From NCBI GenBank assembly GCA_947503935.1, contig CANNFR010000010.1, positions 62,001-126,000 on the forward strand: a stretch of DNA of 64,000 bases, read 5' to 3'. A model generated the notes under the pieces. The model saw nothing but the letters and a program-made list of their open reading frames with translations. It made no database searches and had not been told where the DNA came from. Below are positions 16,629 to 27,434 of the stretch, in pieces; within the stretch, counting starts at the first letter, position 1; every line of letters begins with the position of its first letter. Source of the DNA: an uncultured Paracoccaceae bacterium. GTDB taxonomy: Bacteria; Pseudomonadota; Alphaproteobacteria; Rhodobacterales; Rhodobacteraceae. Position numbers and translations under genes: made by a program.

Positions 16629-16640
16629 GGGAAGCTCCCC

Positions 16641-17606
16641 ATGCGCCTGCGCCTAGTACCCGAGACCACCTCGTTCGACTTCTTCCGCCACGCCAAGGTC
16701 ACCTTCGGCGCCTCGGCGGTGATGATGGTTCTGTCGGTTGTGATCTGGGCCATCTTCGGCCTGAATTTCGGCATCGACTTCCGCGGCGGCACGACGATCC
16801 GCACGGAATCGACGCAAGCCATCGATGTCGGCACCTACCGTGACGCAATAGCGCCCCTCGAATTGGGCGATGTGGTCATCACCGAGGTCACCGATCCGAC
16901 CTTCGGACCCGACAGAAACGTGGCCCAGGTGCGCATTCAGGCGCAGGAGGGGGAAGAGGCGATCACGCCCGCGCTGCTGCAACAGGTGCAGGACGCGCTG
17001 CGAACGGTCGACCCGGCCATGACCTTCCCCGAGGTGCAGTCGGTCGGGCCCGAGGTTTCGGGCGAGCTGATCATCTCGGCACTTCTGGCGGTGATGGGCG
17101 CGACGCTGGCGATCCTGATCTACATCTGGCTGCGCTTTGAATGGCAGTTTGCCATCGGCGCGGTGGTGGCGCTGGTCCACGACGTCATCCTGACCATCGG
17201 GATCTTCTCGCTCTTTCAGATCCGCTTCGATCTGGCGATCATCGCGGCGCTTCTGACGATCCTCGGCTATTCGATCAACGACACCGTGGTGGTCTTCGAC
17301 CGCCTGCGCGAGAACCTGATCAAGTACAAGAAGCTGGCGCTGCGCGAGGTGATGAACCTATCCGTCAACGAAACCCTCAGCCGGACCGTCATGACCTCGG
17401 GCACCACGCTGATCGCGCTGATCGCACTTCTGGTTCTGGGCGGCGATGTGATCCGCGGCTTCGTCTTTGCGATCACCTGGGGTGTGATCGTGGGCACCTA
17501 TTCCTCGGTCTATGTGGCCAAGAATGTGGTCCTCTACCTCGGCGTTGACCGCAACCCGCCGAAAGACCCGACCGCCGGCACCCAGTTTGGCGAGGCCGAT
17601 GCCTGA
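16641..17606 (+). CDS. secF: Protein translocase subunit SecF
   Basis: Partner of SecD in the export-driving complex. Membrane segment at about 24-41, then FGIDFRGG at residues 43-50, a short periplasmic domain, and five C-terminal segments carrying GYSINDTVVVFDRLRENL. The 321-residue length is normal. It starts 12 bases after secD, and its last bases overlap the start of the following TauE/SafE gene (ATGcctgA), implying coupled translation. Confidence 0.97.
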   Translation: MRLRLVPETTSFDFFRHAKVTFGASAVMMVLSVVIWAIFGLNFGIDFRGGTTIRTESTQAIDVGTYRDAIAPLELGDVVITEVTDPTFGPDRNVAQVRIQAQEGEEAITPALLQQVQDALRTVDPAMTFPEVQSVGPEVSGELIISALLAVMGATLAILIYIWLRFEWQFAIGAVVALVHDVILTIGIFSLFQIRFDLAIIAALLTILGYSINDTVVVFDRLRENLIKYKKLALREVMNLSVNETLSRTVMTSGTTLIALIALLVLGGDVIRGFVFAITWGVIVGTYSSVYVAKNVVLYLGVDRNPPKDPTAGTQFGEADA

Positions 17607-18351
17607 GGGGCTTCTGGCGGCGCTTGCGCTGCCGGGGCTGATCTGGCTGATCGCGGCGACCTGTCTGGCGGGCGTCGTCTATGGCTTTGCGGGTTTTGGT
17701 GCGGCGCTGATCTTCATGCCCATCGCCACAATCTTCATCGCCCCGGAACTGGCCATCGGGGCCTTTGCCGTCTCGGCTTTGATCTCACTTGTCACTCTGG
17801 TGCCGAAGGCCTGGCCCGAGGCCGACAAGCCCGCGGTGCTGACACTGATCGGGGCGGCGTTCGTGACGATGCCGCTGGGCGTCTGGTTGTTGCGGATCGT
17901 CGATGATGCGGTGTTGCGGGTCATCATCTCGGCCGTCGTCGGGGTGACCCTTCTGGCGATGATCATGGGGTGGCGCCACACGGCCGAGGCGCGCCCGGCG
18001 GCCCGTGTCGCGGTCGGCGCAGCCACGGGTGTTTTGGGGGCGGTGACCGGCCTGATGGGCCCCATCGTGATCCTGTTCAACCTGGGCGCAGGCGCGGCGG
18101 CGGCACGGACACGCGCCAACACGCTAATTTTCCTGACGATCATCAGCCTTCTGTTGTTGCCGCAGATGGCCTTGCAAGGCGCGCTGGGCAGTGCGGCCAT
18201 TTGGCTGGGGCTGTTGTTGCTTGTGCCCTACGGGCTGGGCAGCCTCCTTGGCCAGGCCCTGTTCGACCCGGCGCGCGAGGTGCTCTACCGGCGCATCGCC
18301 TATGCGACAATTGCGCTGGCGGCCCTTTTGGGTCTGCCGATCTTCGGCTAA
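17599..18351 (+). CDS. TauE/SafE-family sulfite/organosulfonate exporter-like permease
   Basis: Inner-membrane protein of about eight hydrophobic segments in 250 residues. The pattern GVVYGFAGFGAALIFMPI at the start and the internal repeat TGVLGAVTGLMGPIVILF near the middle are typical of TauE/SafE permeases. The ATG at 17599 overlaps the secF stop; the upstream in-frame start at 17512 lies within secF and is rejected. Family members move sulfite, sulfoacetate or other C2 compounds; the substrate here is unknown. Confidence 0.88.
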   Translation: MPEGLLAALALPGLIWLIAATCLAGVVYGFAGFGAALIFMPIATIFIAPELAIGAFAVSALISLVTLVPKAWPEADKPAVLTLIGAAFVTMPLGVWLLRIVDDAVLRVIISAVVGVTLLAMIMGWRHTAEARPAARVAVGAATGVLGAVTGLMGPIVILFNLGAGAAAARTRANTLIFLTIISLLLLPQMALQGALGSAAIWLGLLLLVPYGLGSLLGQALFDPAREVLYRRIAYATIALAALLGLPIFG

Positions 18352-18361
18352 AGTGCCGCTC

Positions 18362-18715
18362 ATGCGACTGACCGAAATCACCTATCCCGACGCAAAACCC
18401 ATCGACGGCTACGGCCCCGGCTTCTTCCGCGTGGGCGGCGAAGTGCATCAGGGCGCGCTTTTGATCCTGCCCTCGGGCGTGACGCCCTGGACCGGCCTTG
18501 AGGATACCGCAACGCTGATCGCCGCGGCCCAGGATATCGACGTGCTTTTCATCGGCACGGGGCCCGAGATCGCGCCGCTGCCGGCCGGCACCCGCTCGGC
18601 CCTGGAAAGCGCGGGCCTCGGGGTTGAGATCATGGCCTCGCCCACCGCCTGCCGCACCTATAACGTGCTCCTCTCCGAGGGGCGGCGCGTGGCGGTGGCC
18701 GTGCTGCCGGTCTGA
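18362..18715 (+). CDS. Mth938-like domain protein
   Basis: Cytoplasmic protein of 117 residues with the Mth938/AAMDC fold (DUF498). YGPGFFRVGGEVHQGALLI near the start, FIGTGPEIAPLP in the middle and a SPTACRTYNVLLSEGRRVAVAVLP ending, split here as SPTACRTYNVLLSEGR and RRVAVAVLP, match the family order. The function of the family is not established; homologues have been linked to respiratory-complex assembly in mitochondria (NDUFAF3). Ten bases separate it from the permease stop, so it belongs to the same run. A longer frame from 18191 is in the permease gene and rejected. Confidence 0.88.
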   Translation: MRLTEITYPDAKPIDGYGPGFFRVGGEVHQGALLILPSGVTPWTGLEDTATLIAAAQDIDVLFIGTGPEIAPLPAGTRSALESAGLGVEIMASPTACRTYNVLLSEGRRVAVAVLPV

Positions 18716-18828
18716 GGCCTTAGCCGGTTCTCAAATCTTCCCCAAGTCAGGCAAAAAGTCCCGGCCACCCTTGCCCCCGCGCCGCAAATCGCGCCAATTG
18801 GGCCGCGATCGACCGAGAGGGGCCTTGA

Positions 18829-19449
18829 GTGGAGCTGCTTGCCGAAAACCTGTCCTGCGCCCGCGGTGGGGTGCCCGTTCTGCGGGGCGTCGGCTTTCGG
18901 CTGCGGCCGGGCGGCGTGCTGATCCTGCGGGGCCCCAATGGTGTCGGAAAGACAACGCTTCTGCGGACCCTCGGCGGGTTGCAACCCGCGCTGGGCGGGC
19001 AGGTGACGCCGGGGCCTGACACCATCGCCTATGCCGCCCATGCCGATGGTCTAAAAGCCACGCTGAGCGTGATCGAAAACCTGATCTTCTGGGCGCGGAT
19101 CTTCGGCACCGACGACATCGCCCCGGCCCTGACCGCCTTCAATCTGACAGCCCTTGCCGACCGGACGGCGCAGAACCTGTCGGCCGGGCAAAAGCGGCGG
19201 CTGGGTCTGGCGCGGCTATTGGTGACGGGGCGGCCGATCTGGGTGCTGGACGAACCGACGGTCTCGCTCGACACCGCGTCGGTTACCCTGTTTGCCGGGG
19301 CCGTGCGGGCCCATTGCGCGGGCGGCGGCTTAGCGGTGATTGCGACCCATATCGACCTTGGGATCGAGGCCGATATCCTTGATCTGACGCCGTTCCGCGC
19401 CGATCCGGGCGAGGCCGATGATGCCTTTTTGGCCGAGGGCGCGCTGTGA
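18829..19449 (+). CDS. ccmA: Heme exporter ATP-binding protein CcmA
   Basis: ATPase of the CcmABCD complex that releases haem-loaded CcmE for cytochrome c maturation. Walker A GPNGVGKT at residues 35-42, signature [15 protein letters not shown], Walker [11 protein letters not shown]; the 206-residue length is typical. The GTG start at 18829 has GAGAGGGG upstream. Four bases of overlap with ccmB and the order ccmA-B-C-D-G confirm the assignment. Confidence 0.97.
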   Translation: MELLAENLSCARGGVPVLRGVGFRLRPGGVLILRGPNGVGKTTLLRTLGGLQPALGGQVTPGPDTIAYAAHADGLKATLSVIENLIFWARIFGTDDIAPALTAFNLTALADRTAQNLSAGQKRRLGLARLLVTGRPIWVLDEPTVSLDTASVTLFAGAVRAHCAGGGLAVIATHIDLGIEADILDLTPFRADPGEADDAFLAEGAL

Positions 19450-20102
19450 TCGCGCTGCTTCACCGCGATCTGCGCCTGGCCGTGCGGGCGGGCGGCGGCT
19501 TTGGCCTGGCTCTGGCCTTCTTCCTGATCGTCGTCACCCTGGTGCCCTTCGGCATCGGGCCGGACAGCGCCACATTGGCCCGGGTCGCGGCGGGGGTCTT
19601 GTGGGTGGCGGCCCTTCTGGCCTGCCTTTTGTCGCTCGACCGGGTCTTTCAGGTTGACTACGAGGACGGCTCGCTCGATCTGCTTGCCACCGCACCGATC
19701 CCGCTGGAGGGGGTGGTGGCGGTCAAGGCGGCGGCGCATTGGCTGACCACGGGCCTGCCGCTGACCCTGGCCGCGCCGCTTTTCGGGCTGCTTTTGAACC
19801 TGCCGGGCTCCGCCTATGGCTGGCTCATCTTGTCGCTGGCGCTGGGGACACCGGCCCTGTCGATGATCGGGGCCTTCGGTGCGGCGCTGACTGTGGGGCT
19901 GAAGCGCGGGGGGCTTTTGTTGTCGCTGCTGGTGCTGCCGCTTTACGTGCCAACACTGATCTTCGGGGCCGAGGCGGTGCGCCGCGGCGCCGAGGGGCTG
20001 GACGCCACCACACCCGTTTTGCTGCTGGCCGGCATCACCTTCGGTGCCGCCGCCCTGCTGCCCTTCGCGGCGGCTGCGGCAATCCGCGTCAACCTGAGAT
20101 GA
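19446..20102 (+). CDS. ccmB: Heme exporter membrane protein CcmB
   Basis: Inner-membrane subunit with about six hydrophobic segments in 218 residues. [20 protein letters not shown] at the N terminus and [18 protein letters not shown] in the first cytoplasmic loop are the conserved CcmB blocks. The GTG start overlaps the last four bases of ccmA, so translation is coupled. It partners with CcmA as the transporter-like half of the haem-handling complex. Confidence 0.97.
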   Translation: MIALLHRDLRLAVRAGGGFGLALAFFLIVVTLVPFGIGPDSATLARVAAGVLWVAALLACLLSLDRVFQVDYEDGSLDLLATAPIPLEGVVAVKAAAHWLTTGLPLTLAAPLFGLLLNLPGSAYGWLILSLALGTPALSMIGAFGAALTVGLKRGGLLLSLLVLPLYVPTLIFGAEAVRRGAEGLDATTPVLLLAGITFGAAALLPFAAAAAIRVNLR

Positions 20103-20157
20103 GGCCGCCTATGTTACTGACTTGTGTCGAACGTTAACGGAGCCTAAGTCTCACCAC

Positions 20158-20886
20158 ATGTCGCTTTGGGAATACGCAAATCCGAAGAAATTCATGGACA
20201 CCTCGGCGCGCTTGCTGCCGTGGTTCACCGGGCTTGCCGCGATCACGCTGGTCGTGGGGCTGGTCTGGGGGTTCTTCTTCACGCCCGACGATTTCCGCCA
20301 GGGATCGACCGTCAAGATCATCTACCTGCATGTGCCAAGCGCGATGATGGCGATCAATATCTGGGTGATGATGCTGGTCACCTCGCTGATCTGGCTGGTG
20401 CGGCGTCACCATGTCAGCGCGCTGGCGGCCAAGGCGGCAGCACCCATCGGCATCACCATGACGCTGATCGCGCTGTTCACGGGCGCGATCTGGGGCCAGC
20501 CGATGTGGGGCACCTGGTGGGTCTGGGACCCGCGGCTGACCTCGTTCCTGATGCTGTTTTTGTTCTATCTCGGCTACATCGCGCTCTGGGAGGCGATCGA
20601 CAATCCCGACACGGCGGCCGATCTGACGGCGGTTTTGTGCCTTGTGGGCTCGGTCTTCGCGCTGCTCAGCCGGTATGCGGTGCTGTTCTGGAACCAGGGG
20701 CTGCATCAGGGCGCCTCGCTGTCGCTGGATGCGGAAGAGAACGTGCATGACGTCTTTTGGCTGCCCCTGGTCGTGTCGATCGTCGGGTTCGTTCTGTTCT
20801 TCGTGGCGCTTCTCTTGATGCGCACGCGGACGGAAATTCGCGCCCGCCGCCTGCAGGCGCTGCAGGCGCGCGAAAGGATGGCGTGA
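20158..20886 (+). CDS. ccmC: Heme exporter protein CcmC
   Basis: Inner-membrane haem-handling protein that loads CcmE. Six hydrophobic segments in 242 residues and the periplasmic tryptophan-rich motif WGTWWVWDPRLTS are diagnostic. An alternative GTG at 20122 would add 12 residues; the ATG at 20158 (MSLWEYANPKKF) matches usual family starts. Its stop TGA shares a base with the ccmD start (TGATG). Confidence 0.97.
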   Translation: MSLWEYANPKKFMDTSARLLPWFTGLAAITLVVGLVWGFFFTPDDFRQGSTVKIIYLHVPSAMMAINIWVMMLVTSLIWLVRRHHVSALAAKAAAPIGITMTLIALFTGAIWGQPMWGTWWVWDPRLTSFLMLFLFYLGYIALWEAIDNPDTAADLTAVLCLVGSVFALLSRYAVLFWNQGLHQGASLSLDAEENVHDVFWLPLVVSIVGFVLFFVALLLMRTRTEIRARRLQALQARERMA

Positions 20887-21044
20887 TGCCGGATCTTGGG
20901 AAATACGCTTTTGAGGTTTTGTCGGCCTATGGCGTCTCGGCCGTGCTGATGGCGGCCCTGGTGGCGCTGAGCTTCGCGCGGGCTGCCCGCGTGCGCCGCG
21001 CGCTCCGCGAGGCCGAGGGGCGGAGGGCGGATGATGGCCGTTAA
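20886..21044 (+). CDS. ccmD: Heme exporter protein CcmD
   Basis: A 52-residue protein with one membrane segment (about residues 14-31) and a basic tail rich in arginine and glutamate, as usual for CcmD, which holds haem-loaded CcmE to CcmC. The start overlaps the ccmC stop and its 3' end overlaps the start of ccmG by 14 bases, giving tight coupling. The frame is not conserved in sequence detail, so position in the operon carries most of the weight. Confidence 0.93.
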   Translation: MPDLGKYAFEVLSAYGVSAVLMAALVALSFARAARVRRALREAEGRRADDGR

Positions 21045-21564
21045 GCCGCTGATGCTGCTGCCGCCCGCGATCTTCGCGCTGTTGGCGGGCCTTTTTGCGG
21101 GCGGTATGTTCCGCGAGGACCCCGACGCACTGCCCTCGGCCCGCAACGGCCAGCCCGCGCCGCCTGTTGTGCTGACGCCTTTGGGCGAGGGGGCACCGTT
21201 CACCGATGCGACCTTGCGCGAAGACGGGGTCAAACTGGTCAATTACTGGGCCAGCTGGTGCGCGCCCTGCCGTGTGGAACATCCTATCCTGATGGAAATC
21301 GCCGAAAGCGGCGTGCCTGTCTACGGCATCAATTATAAAGACCGTCCCGACGATGCTTTGGGCTTTCTGGCCGAATTGGGCGACCCCTATGCCGCGATGG
21401 GGGCCGACAATGCCGGCCGCGTGGCGCTCGATTGGGGGGTCTACGGCGTGCCGGAGACCTATGTGATCGACGGCGATGGCGTGATCCGCCTGCGCTTTGC
21501 CGGGCCGGTGACGCGCGAGGTCTACCAGACCCGCATCCTGCCGGCTATCGAGGCAGCGCGGTAG
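21031..21564 (+). CDS. ccmG: Thiol:disulfide interchange protein CcmG/DsbE
   Basis: Membrane-tethered periplasmic thioredoxin that keeps apocytochrome c cysteines reduced for haem ligation. N-terminal membrane segment (about residues 8-26), active site WASWCAPCRVEHP, the CcmG insert GINYKDRPDDAL, and cis-proline region YGVPETYVIDG are all present in 177 residues. A second ATG at 21034 is also usable. It closes the ccm run; CcmE/F/H are not in the window. Confidence 0.96.
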   Translation: MMAVKPLMLLPPAIFALLAGLFAGGMFREDPDALPSARNGQPAPPVVLTPLGEGAPFTDATLREDGVKLVNYWASWCAPCRVEHPILMEIAESGVPVYGINYKDRPDDALGFLAELGDPYAAMGADNAGRVALDWGVYGVPETYVIDGDGVIRLRFAGPVTREVYQTRILPAIEAAR

Positions 21565-21565
21565 G

Positions 21566-22000
21566 ATGGCCCATCGGACCTGCATCATCGCGATGTTGGT
21601 CCTGCTGGCCACCGGCGCCCCGGGCCGTGCCGAGGGGCCGCCACCGGAATTCTTCGCAGGCACCTATGATTTGCTGGGTCAGGTCATGCCTGCGTCGGGG
21701 CAGACCTTTGCGGATGTCATGCGGATCACACCTTTTGCCGGAGGGCTTTCGGTTGAGACCTGCCGCCTTGGATCGGGGGAGCTTTCCCTGATCGCGCCGG
21801 ATTCCCACGGGCCTGACCTGACCGGACACCTGAAGACAAGCACATTGCGCTGCAATTATCATGTGGATCAGGGGAACTACCCGCTGCTGGTCTGCGGTAT
21901 GAGCACCGGTGTTAACGACGATCCAAGCCACCCATCGCGGTTCGTGCTGTTCTTTCAGCAAAACAACGGCGAGGCCGATGGCCTGACCTGCCCAGACTAA
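21566..22000 (+). CDS. Hypothetical exported protein
   Basis: Family not recognised. A signal peptide (residues about 1-22, ending GRA-E) precedes a compact domain of about 120 residues with four cysteines (RTC in the signal, then ETCRL, LRCNY, VCGMS and LTCPD), suggesting disulfide bonds in the periplasm. It starts one base after the ccmG stop and may be translated from the ccm message, which is consistent with an envelope role, but no function can be inferred. Confidence 0.7.
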   Translation: MAHRTCIIAMLVLLATGAPGRAEGPPPEFFAGTYDLLGQVMPASGQTFADVMRITPFAGGLSVETCRLGSGELSLIAPDSHGPDLTGHLKTSTLRCNYHVDQGNYPLLVCGMSTGVNDDPSHPSRFVLFFQQNNGEADGLTCPD

Positions 22001-22010
22001 CGCACCGGCA

Positions 22011-22103
22011 TTAGTGAATATGGCCCGCGAAGATGAGGGCGAGGAAGGCCAGGGTTTCCAACCATGGCATGAAGCGGAGGCGGGTGGGGATCAGGTGCAT
22101 CAT
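22011..22103 (-). CDS. Possible 30-residue membrane peptide
   Basis: On the minus strand, MMHLIPTRLRFMPWLETLAF is followed by LALIFAGHIH and a stop. The composition, a short basic head followed by a hydrophobic segment that could span the membrane, is what is expected of a genuine small membrane protein rather than chance translation. There is no strong Shine-Dalgarno site ahead of the tandem ATGs (22103 and 22100), so the call is tentative. Confidence 0.3.
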   Translation of the reverse strand: MMHLIPTRLRFMPWLETLAFLALIFAGHIH

Positions 22104-22243
22104 GACGCTCTGATAGCTTGCAAGTGGTTTGCAAATTATGAAGACATTCGGGCATTGTACCGCGCCTCAAGAAACAATCGGTTTCCCGCCATTTTGGTTT
22201 CATGGCCGAAGAAAAACCTCACATCTCTTCGATCTAAAATGAA

Positions 22244-22270
22244 AAAGCACCTCCGATCAGGGGGTGCTTT
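22244..22270. terminator. Intrinsic terminator hairpin between converging genes
   Basis: AAAGCACCTCC pairs with GGGGTGCTTT (one G-T pair) around a short loop, with A-rich and T-rich flanks on the two sides so that it can work on both strands. It probably ends the long yajC-to-ccm run on the plus strand and the DUF5691-like gene on the minus strand. Confidence 0.75.
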
Positions 22271-22351
22271 GCTACATTAGTGGAAATGCCCTCGTATCGG
22301 GCGGCCCTGGCAGGGTTGCGCAGCACATCGCCATGTTCGAGGGCGTTCTTC

Positions 22352-23626
22352 CTAGAGGGCGAGGTTTAACCTCAGCATCGTCAGGCGTGGGTTTGTTTCG
22401 TCCATGCCAAGGGCAAGCGCTTCGTTAAGAAGGTCGTCGGCGGCCTGCTTGTTGGCCACCAGCGCCAGGCTGCGCAGCGGATCGTGACGCGTGTTGACAG
22501 GCAATGTGCCGGTGTCCAATTCATCGGTCACGGAAACGGCAAAACGTCGATAGTGGGAAATCTTCCGCACATCTATTGTCTCCAGCGTTCCGACCTTGTC
22601 GCCAAGAAAGTCGAAGACTGTCGATGGGTAGGGTTGGGAGAACGCGGCTTCGAGGCCCTTCCGCCAAACCGCCGCATCCACGTCCTGAAACAAGCCTGCC
22701 CAAGCCTCTTCGCCCGCATCGGCCTTGCGCGTGGCAAGAATTTTTCTTGGCTCACCGGTCGCGGTTCTTCCGATCATTGCGTAGAAATCGCTTTTGAAAG
22801 CCTCCAGAGGCAACCTGCGGATGAAATCCGTTGCGCTGATGTCAAGCACGTCTGCCAGGGCATCGAGACTTGTGCTGCGTGTGTGCCGCATCAGGCTTGG
22901 AGCGAACAGCTCGGCCGAGACGGCGATTTCGCCTTCCAGCGGAACGGTGAAGAAGGGCGCGAGTTTTGTCGCATGCGCAATCTCGGTTTTGAGCCCGCCC
23001 ATCTCATTCAGTTTTTTCCGTGCAAGCGCCCTGACCTCTTCGGACGGATCTTCCAGAAACCGGTAGAGGACGGGAACGTCGGACGGATAGTTGCCTGAGA
23101 ACATGCCCCCGGCATTGAAGCTTTGCAGCAAATCCAGCCGTGTAGAGGCCGGTTGATCGACGACGAGATTCAGCAGCAACTCGTGCGCAGCGGCCCTGTC
23201 CTTTTGAAGAAGGGATCTGAAGGCTTGCTGACGGCCCTCCCGGCTCCATTTCTTCCAGTTCTTTGATGTCATCGGCACGCCATCGTAAAGGCGCGTATAC
23301 CCCTTTCTTGCCAGCCATTCGGCCCAGGGCCGGTACAGCGCAGGAAACTGACCATCCCCGTAGGAGAGTGGCACCCAGTCGCAGGGATTCGCAGAGTAGC
23401 CGCGCGCCTGAGCCAGTAGGAGAATATCCTCGACCGAGCTGTTGCCGGGCGGCTTTTCATAGTTCAGGACCGCCCGGAATGCCGTGCGTGCCGTTCGCCC
23501 CATCTGGGGCAGGCCAAGATCGGGCATCATCGCCGCTGTCATCGGGTCGACGCGTTCGATGACCGACCAGATGTCACGCTTGTGGGCGATCCAATAGTAA
23601 AGCCGATGAGGCCAAGCCAGGATCAT
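22352..23626 (-). CDS. DUF5691-like HEAT-repeat protein
   Basis: A 424-residue soluble, mostly helical protein. A region around residues 80-215 resembles the DUF5691 family: WVPLSYGDGQFPALYRPWAE, then a helical array including WSREGRQQAFRSLLQKDRAA, and YRFLEDPSEEVRALARKKL, which looks like a HEAT repeat. No signal peptide or membrane segment. DUF5691 genes elsewhere often sit beside a MoxR-type ATPase and a VWA protein; neither is present here, so this copy appears isolated. It lies downstream of acnA on the same strand, 74 bases after its stop. Confidence 0.6.
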   Translation of the reverse strand: MILAWPHRLYYWIAHKRDIWSVIERVDPMTAAMMPDLGLPQMGRTARTAFRAVLNYEKPPGNSSVEDILLLAQARGYSANPCDWVPLSYGDGQFPALYRPWAEWLARKGYTRLYDGVPMTSKNWKKWSREGRQQAFRSLLQKDRAAAHELLLNLVVDQPASTRLDLLQSFNAGGMFSGNYPSDVPVLYRFLEDPSEEVRALARKKLNEMGGLKTEIAHATKLAPFFTVPLEGEIAVSAELFAPSLMRHTRSTSLDALADVLDISATDFIRRLPLEAFKSDFYAMIGRTATGEPRKILATRKADAGEEAWAGLFQDVDAAVWRKGLEAAFSQPYPSTVFDFLGDKVGTLETIDVRKISHYRRFAVSVTDELDTGTLPVNTRHDPLRSLALVANKQAADDLLNEALALGMDETNPRLTMLRLNLAL

Positions 23627-23647
23627 TCGTCAGAACCTTGTTGAAGG

Positions 23648-23677
23648 CCAGAGACAGGCATGTCTGCCTGCCTCTGG
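23648..23677 (-). terminator. Hairpin after aconitase
   Basis: CCAGAGACAGGCA and TGCCTGCCTCTGG pair with few mismatches and a small loop, 24 bases past the aconitase stop in its direction of transcription. It is not followed by a clean T run, so it may be a weak intrinsic terminator or an mRNA 3'-stabilising structure. Confidence 0.5.
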
Positions 23678-23700
23678 TTAGAGGTGGGTGAGTGCGGCCC

Positions 23701-26478
<2,778 letters not shown>

Positions 26479-26580
26479 GTCTGGCTTTCCCTCTGTCTAG
26501 ACCGATGCGGGGTAATGCTGGGCCTCTCCTGCCGCATTAAAGGGGGGCAATCAAGGGGGGTGAGGCAATTTGTATACCAT

Positions 26581-26602
26581 TGTGCACAAAAAATTATGCA
26601 CA
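26581..26602. promoter_or_regulatory. Candidate operator: repeated TGCACA sites in an AT-rich patch
   Basis: TGTGCACA at 26581-26588 (itself palindromic) and TATGCACA at 26595-26602 repeat with a 14-base period, preceded by TTGTATACCA. The cluster lies between acnA and the DUF1223 gene, which are divergently transcribed. It resembles operators for a dimeric repressor such as those of the GntR type, but no cognate regulator is adjacent. Confidence 0.35.
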
Positions 26603-26692
26603 GATATGACAGCCGTCTCGCAAAACCTTGATTGGCGGCTCTGGGCGGGGTGCACTAGTGTCACCGGACTGGCGGGGATTGGAGAGGTTTGC

Positions 26693-27403
26693 ATGCGCAG
26701 CTTAATGGGATGGATGGCCGGGGCGGCTTTGGCTCTGGGGTTCGGCGGCGCGCCGGGCAAGGCTGGCGCCGATGAGCGGCTTGTGGTGGTTGAGCTTTAT
26801 ACCTCGCAAGGGTGCTCGTCCTGCCCGCCGGCCGACAAACTGTTTGCGCAGCTGTCCGACCGCGACGATGTGCTGCCACTGGCGCTGCATGTCGATTATT
26901 GGGATTATATCGGCTGGAAAGACAGCTTTGCCGACCCCGCCTATGCCGATCGCCAGCGGGCCTACGCCAAGCATGCCGGCGTGCGCACGGTCTATACGCC
27001 GCAGATGATCATCGGCGGCATCGACCATCTGGTCGGCAACCGCTCGATGGAGCTGGGCGAGCTGATTGAAAAGCACGGGTCATTGCCGCCGGTGATCGAA
27101 CTTAGCATCGCCCGGTCGGGCAATACTTTGGCGATCATCGCCCAGCCCGCGCGGGTGGACGGGCCGGTGATCGTGCAATTGGTGCGCTATATGCCCGAGC
27201 AGACGGTTCAGATCGGCCGGGGCGAAAATGCAGGCCGCACGATTACTTACACCAATATCGTGACTGATTGGCGGGCGATTGAACGCTGGACCGCGCAAGA
27301 GCCGCTTTCGATGAACGTAGCCATCTCGGGCGATGATCCGGTTGCGGTGATCTTGCAGGAAGAGGGGCCGGGGCCTGTTCTGGCCGCGGCGGTTGTTCGC
27401 TAG
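26693..27403 (+). CDS. DUF1223-domain exported thioredoxin-fold protein
   Basis: A signal peptide (about residues 1-25) precedes the domain. VVELYTSQGCSSCPPADKLF carries the CxxC-type CSSC pair at the start of a thioredoxin-like fold, and HVDYWDYIGWKDSFADP and YTPQMIIGG are further DUF1223 hallmarks. The product has 236 residues. The ATG at 26693 with GGAGAGG upstream is preferred over the earlier in-frame TTG-type start at 26570. The family's biochemical activity is unknown; periplasmic redox function is inferred from the motif. Divergent from acnA. Confidence 0.92.
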   Translation: MRSLMGWMAGAALALGFGGAPGKAGADERLVVVELYTSQGCSSCPPADKLFAQLSDRDDVLPLALHVDYWDYIGWKDSFADPAYADRQRAYAKHAGVRTVYTPQMIIGGIDHLVGNRSMELGELIEKHGSLPPVIELSIARSGNTLAIIAQPARVDGPVIVQLVRYMPEQTVQIGRGENAGRTITYTNIVTDWRAIERWTAQEPLSMNVAISGDDPVAVILQEEGPGPVLAAAVVR

Positions 27404-27434
27404 GGCGAAATCCGCCTTAGGGTTTTCGCACCGC

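Larger units (their letters stand above)
22001..22351. other. Intergenic region between two converging genes
   Basis: These 351 bases contain a possible 30-residue membrane peptide on the minus strand (22011-22103) and a strong hairpin terminator (22244-22270). Other short frames on either strand lack ribosome-binding sites and familiar sequence. The stretch from about 22110 to 22290 is AT-rich relative to the surroundings. Confidence 0.5.
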
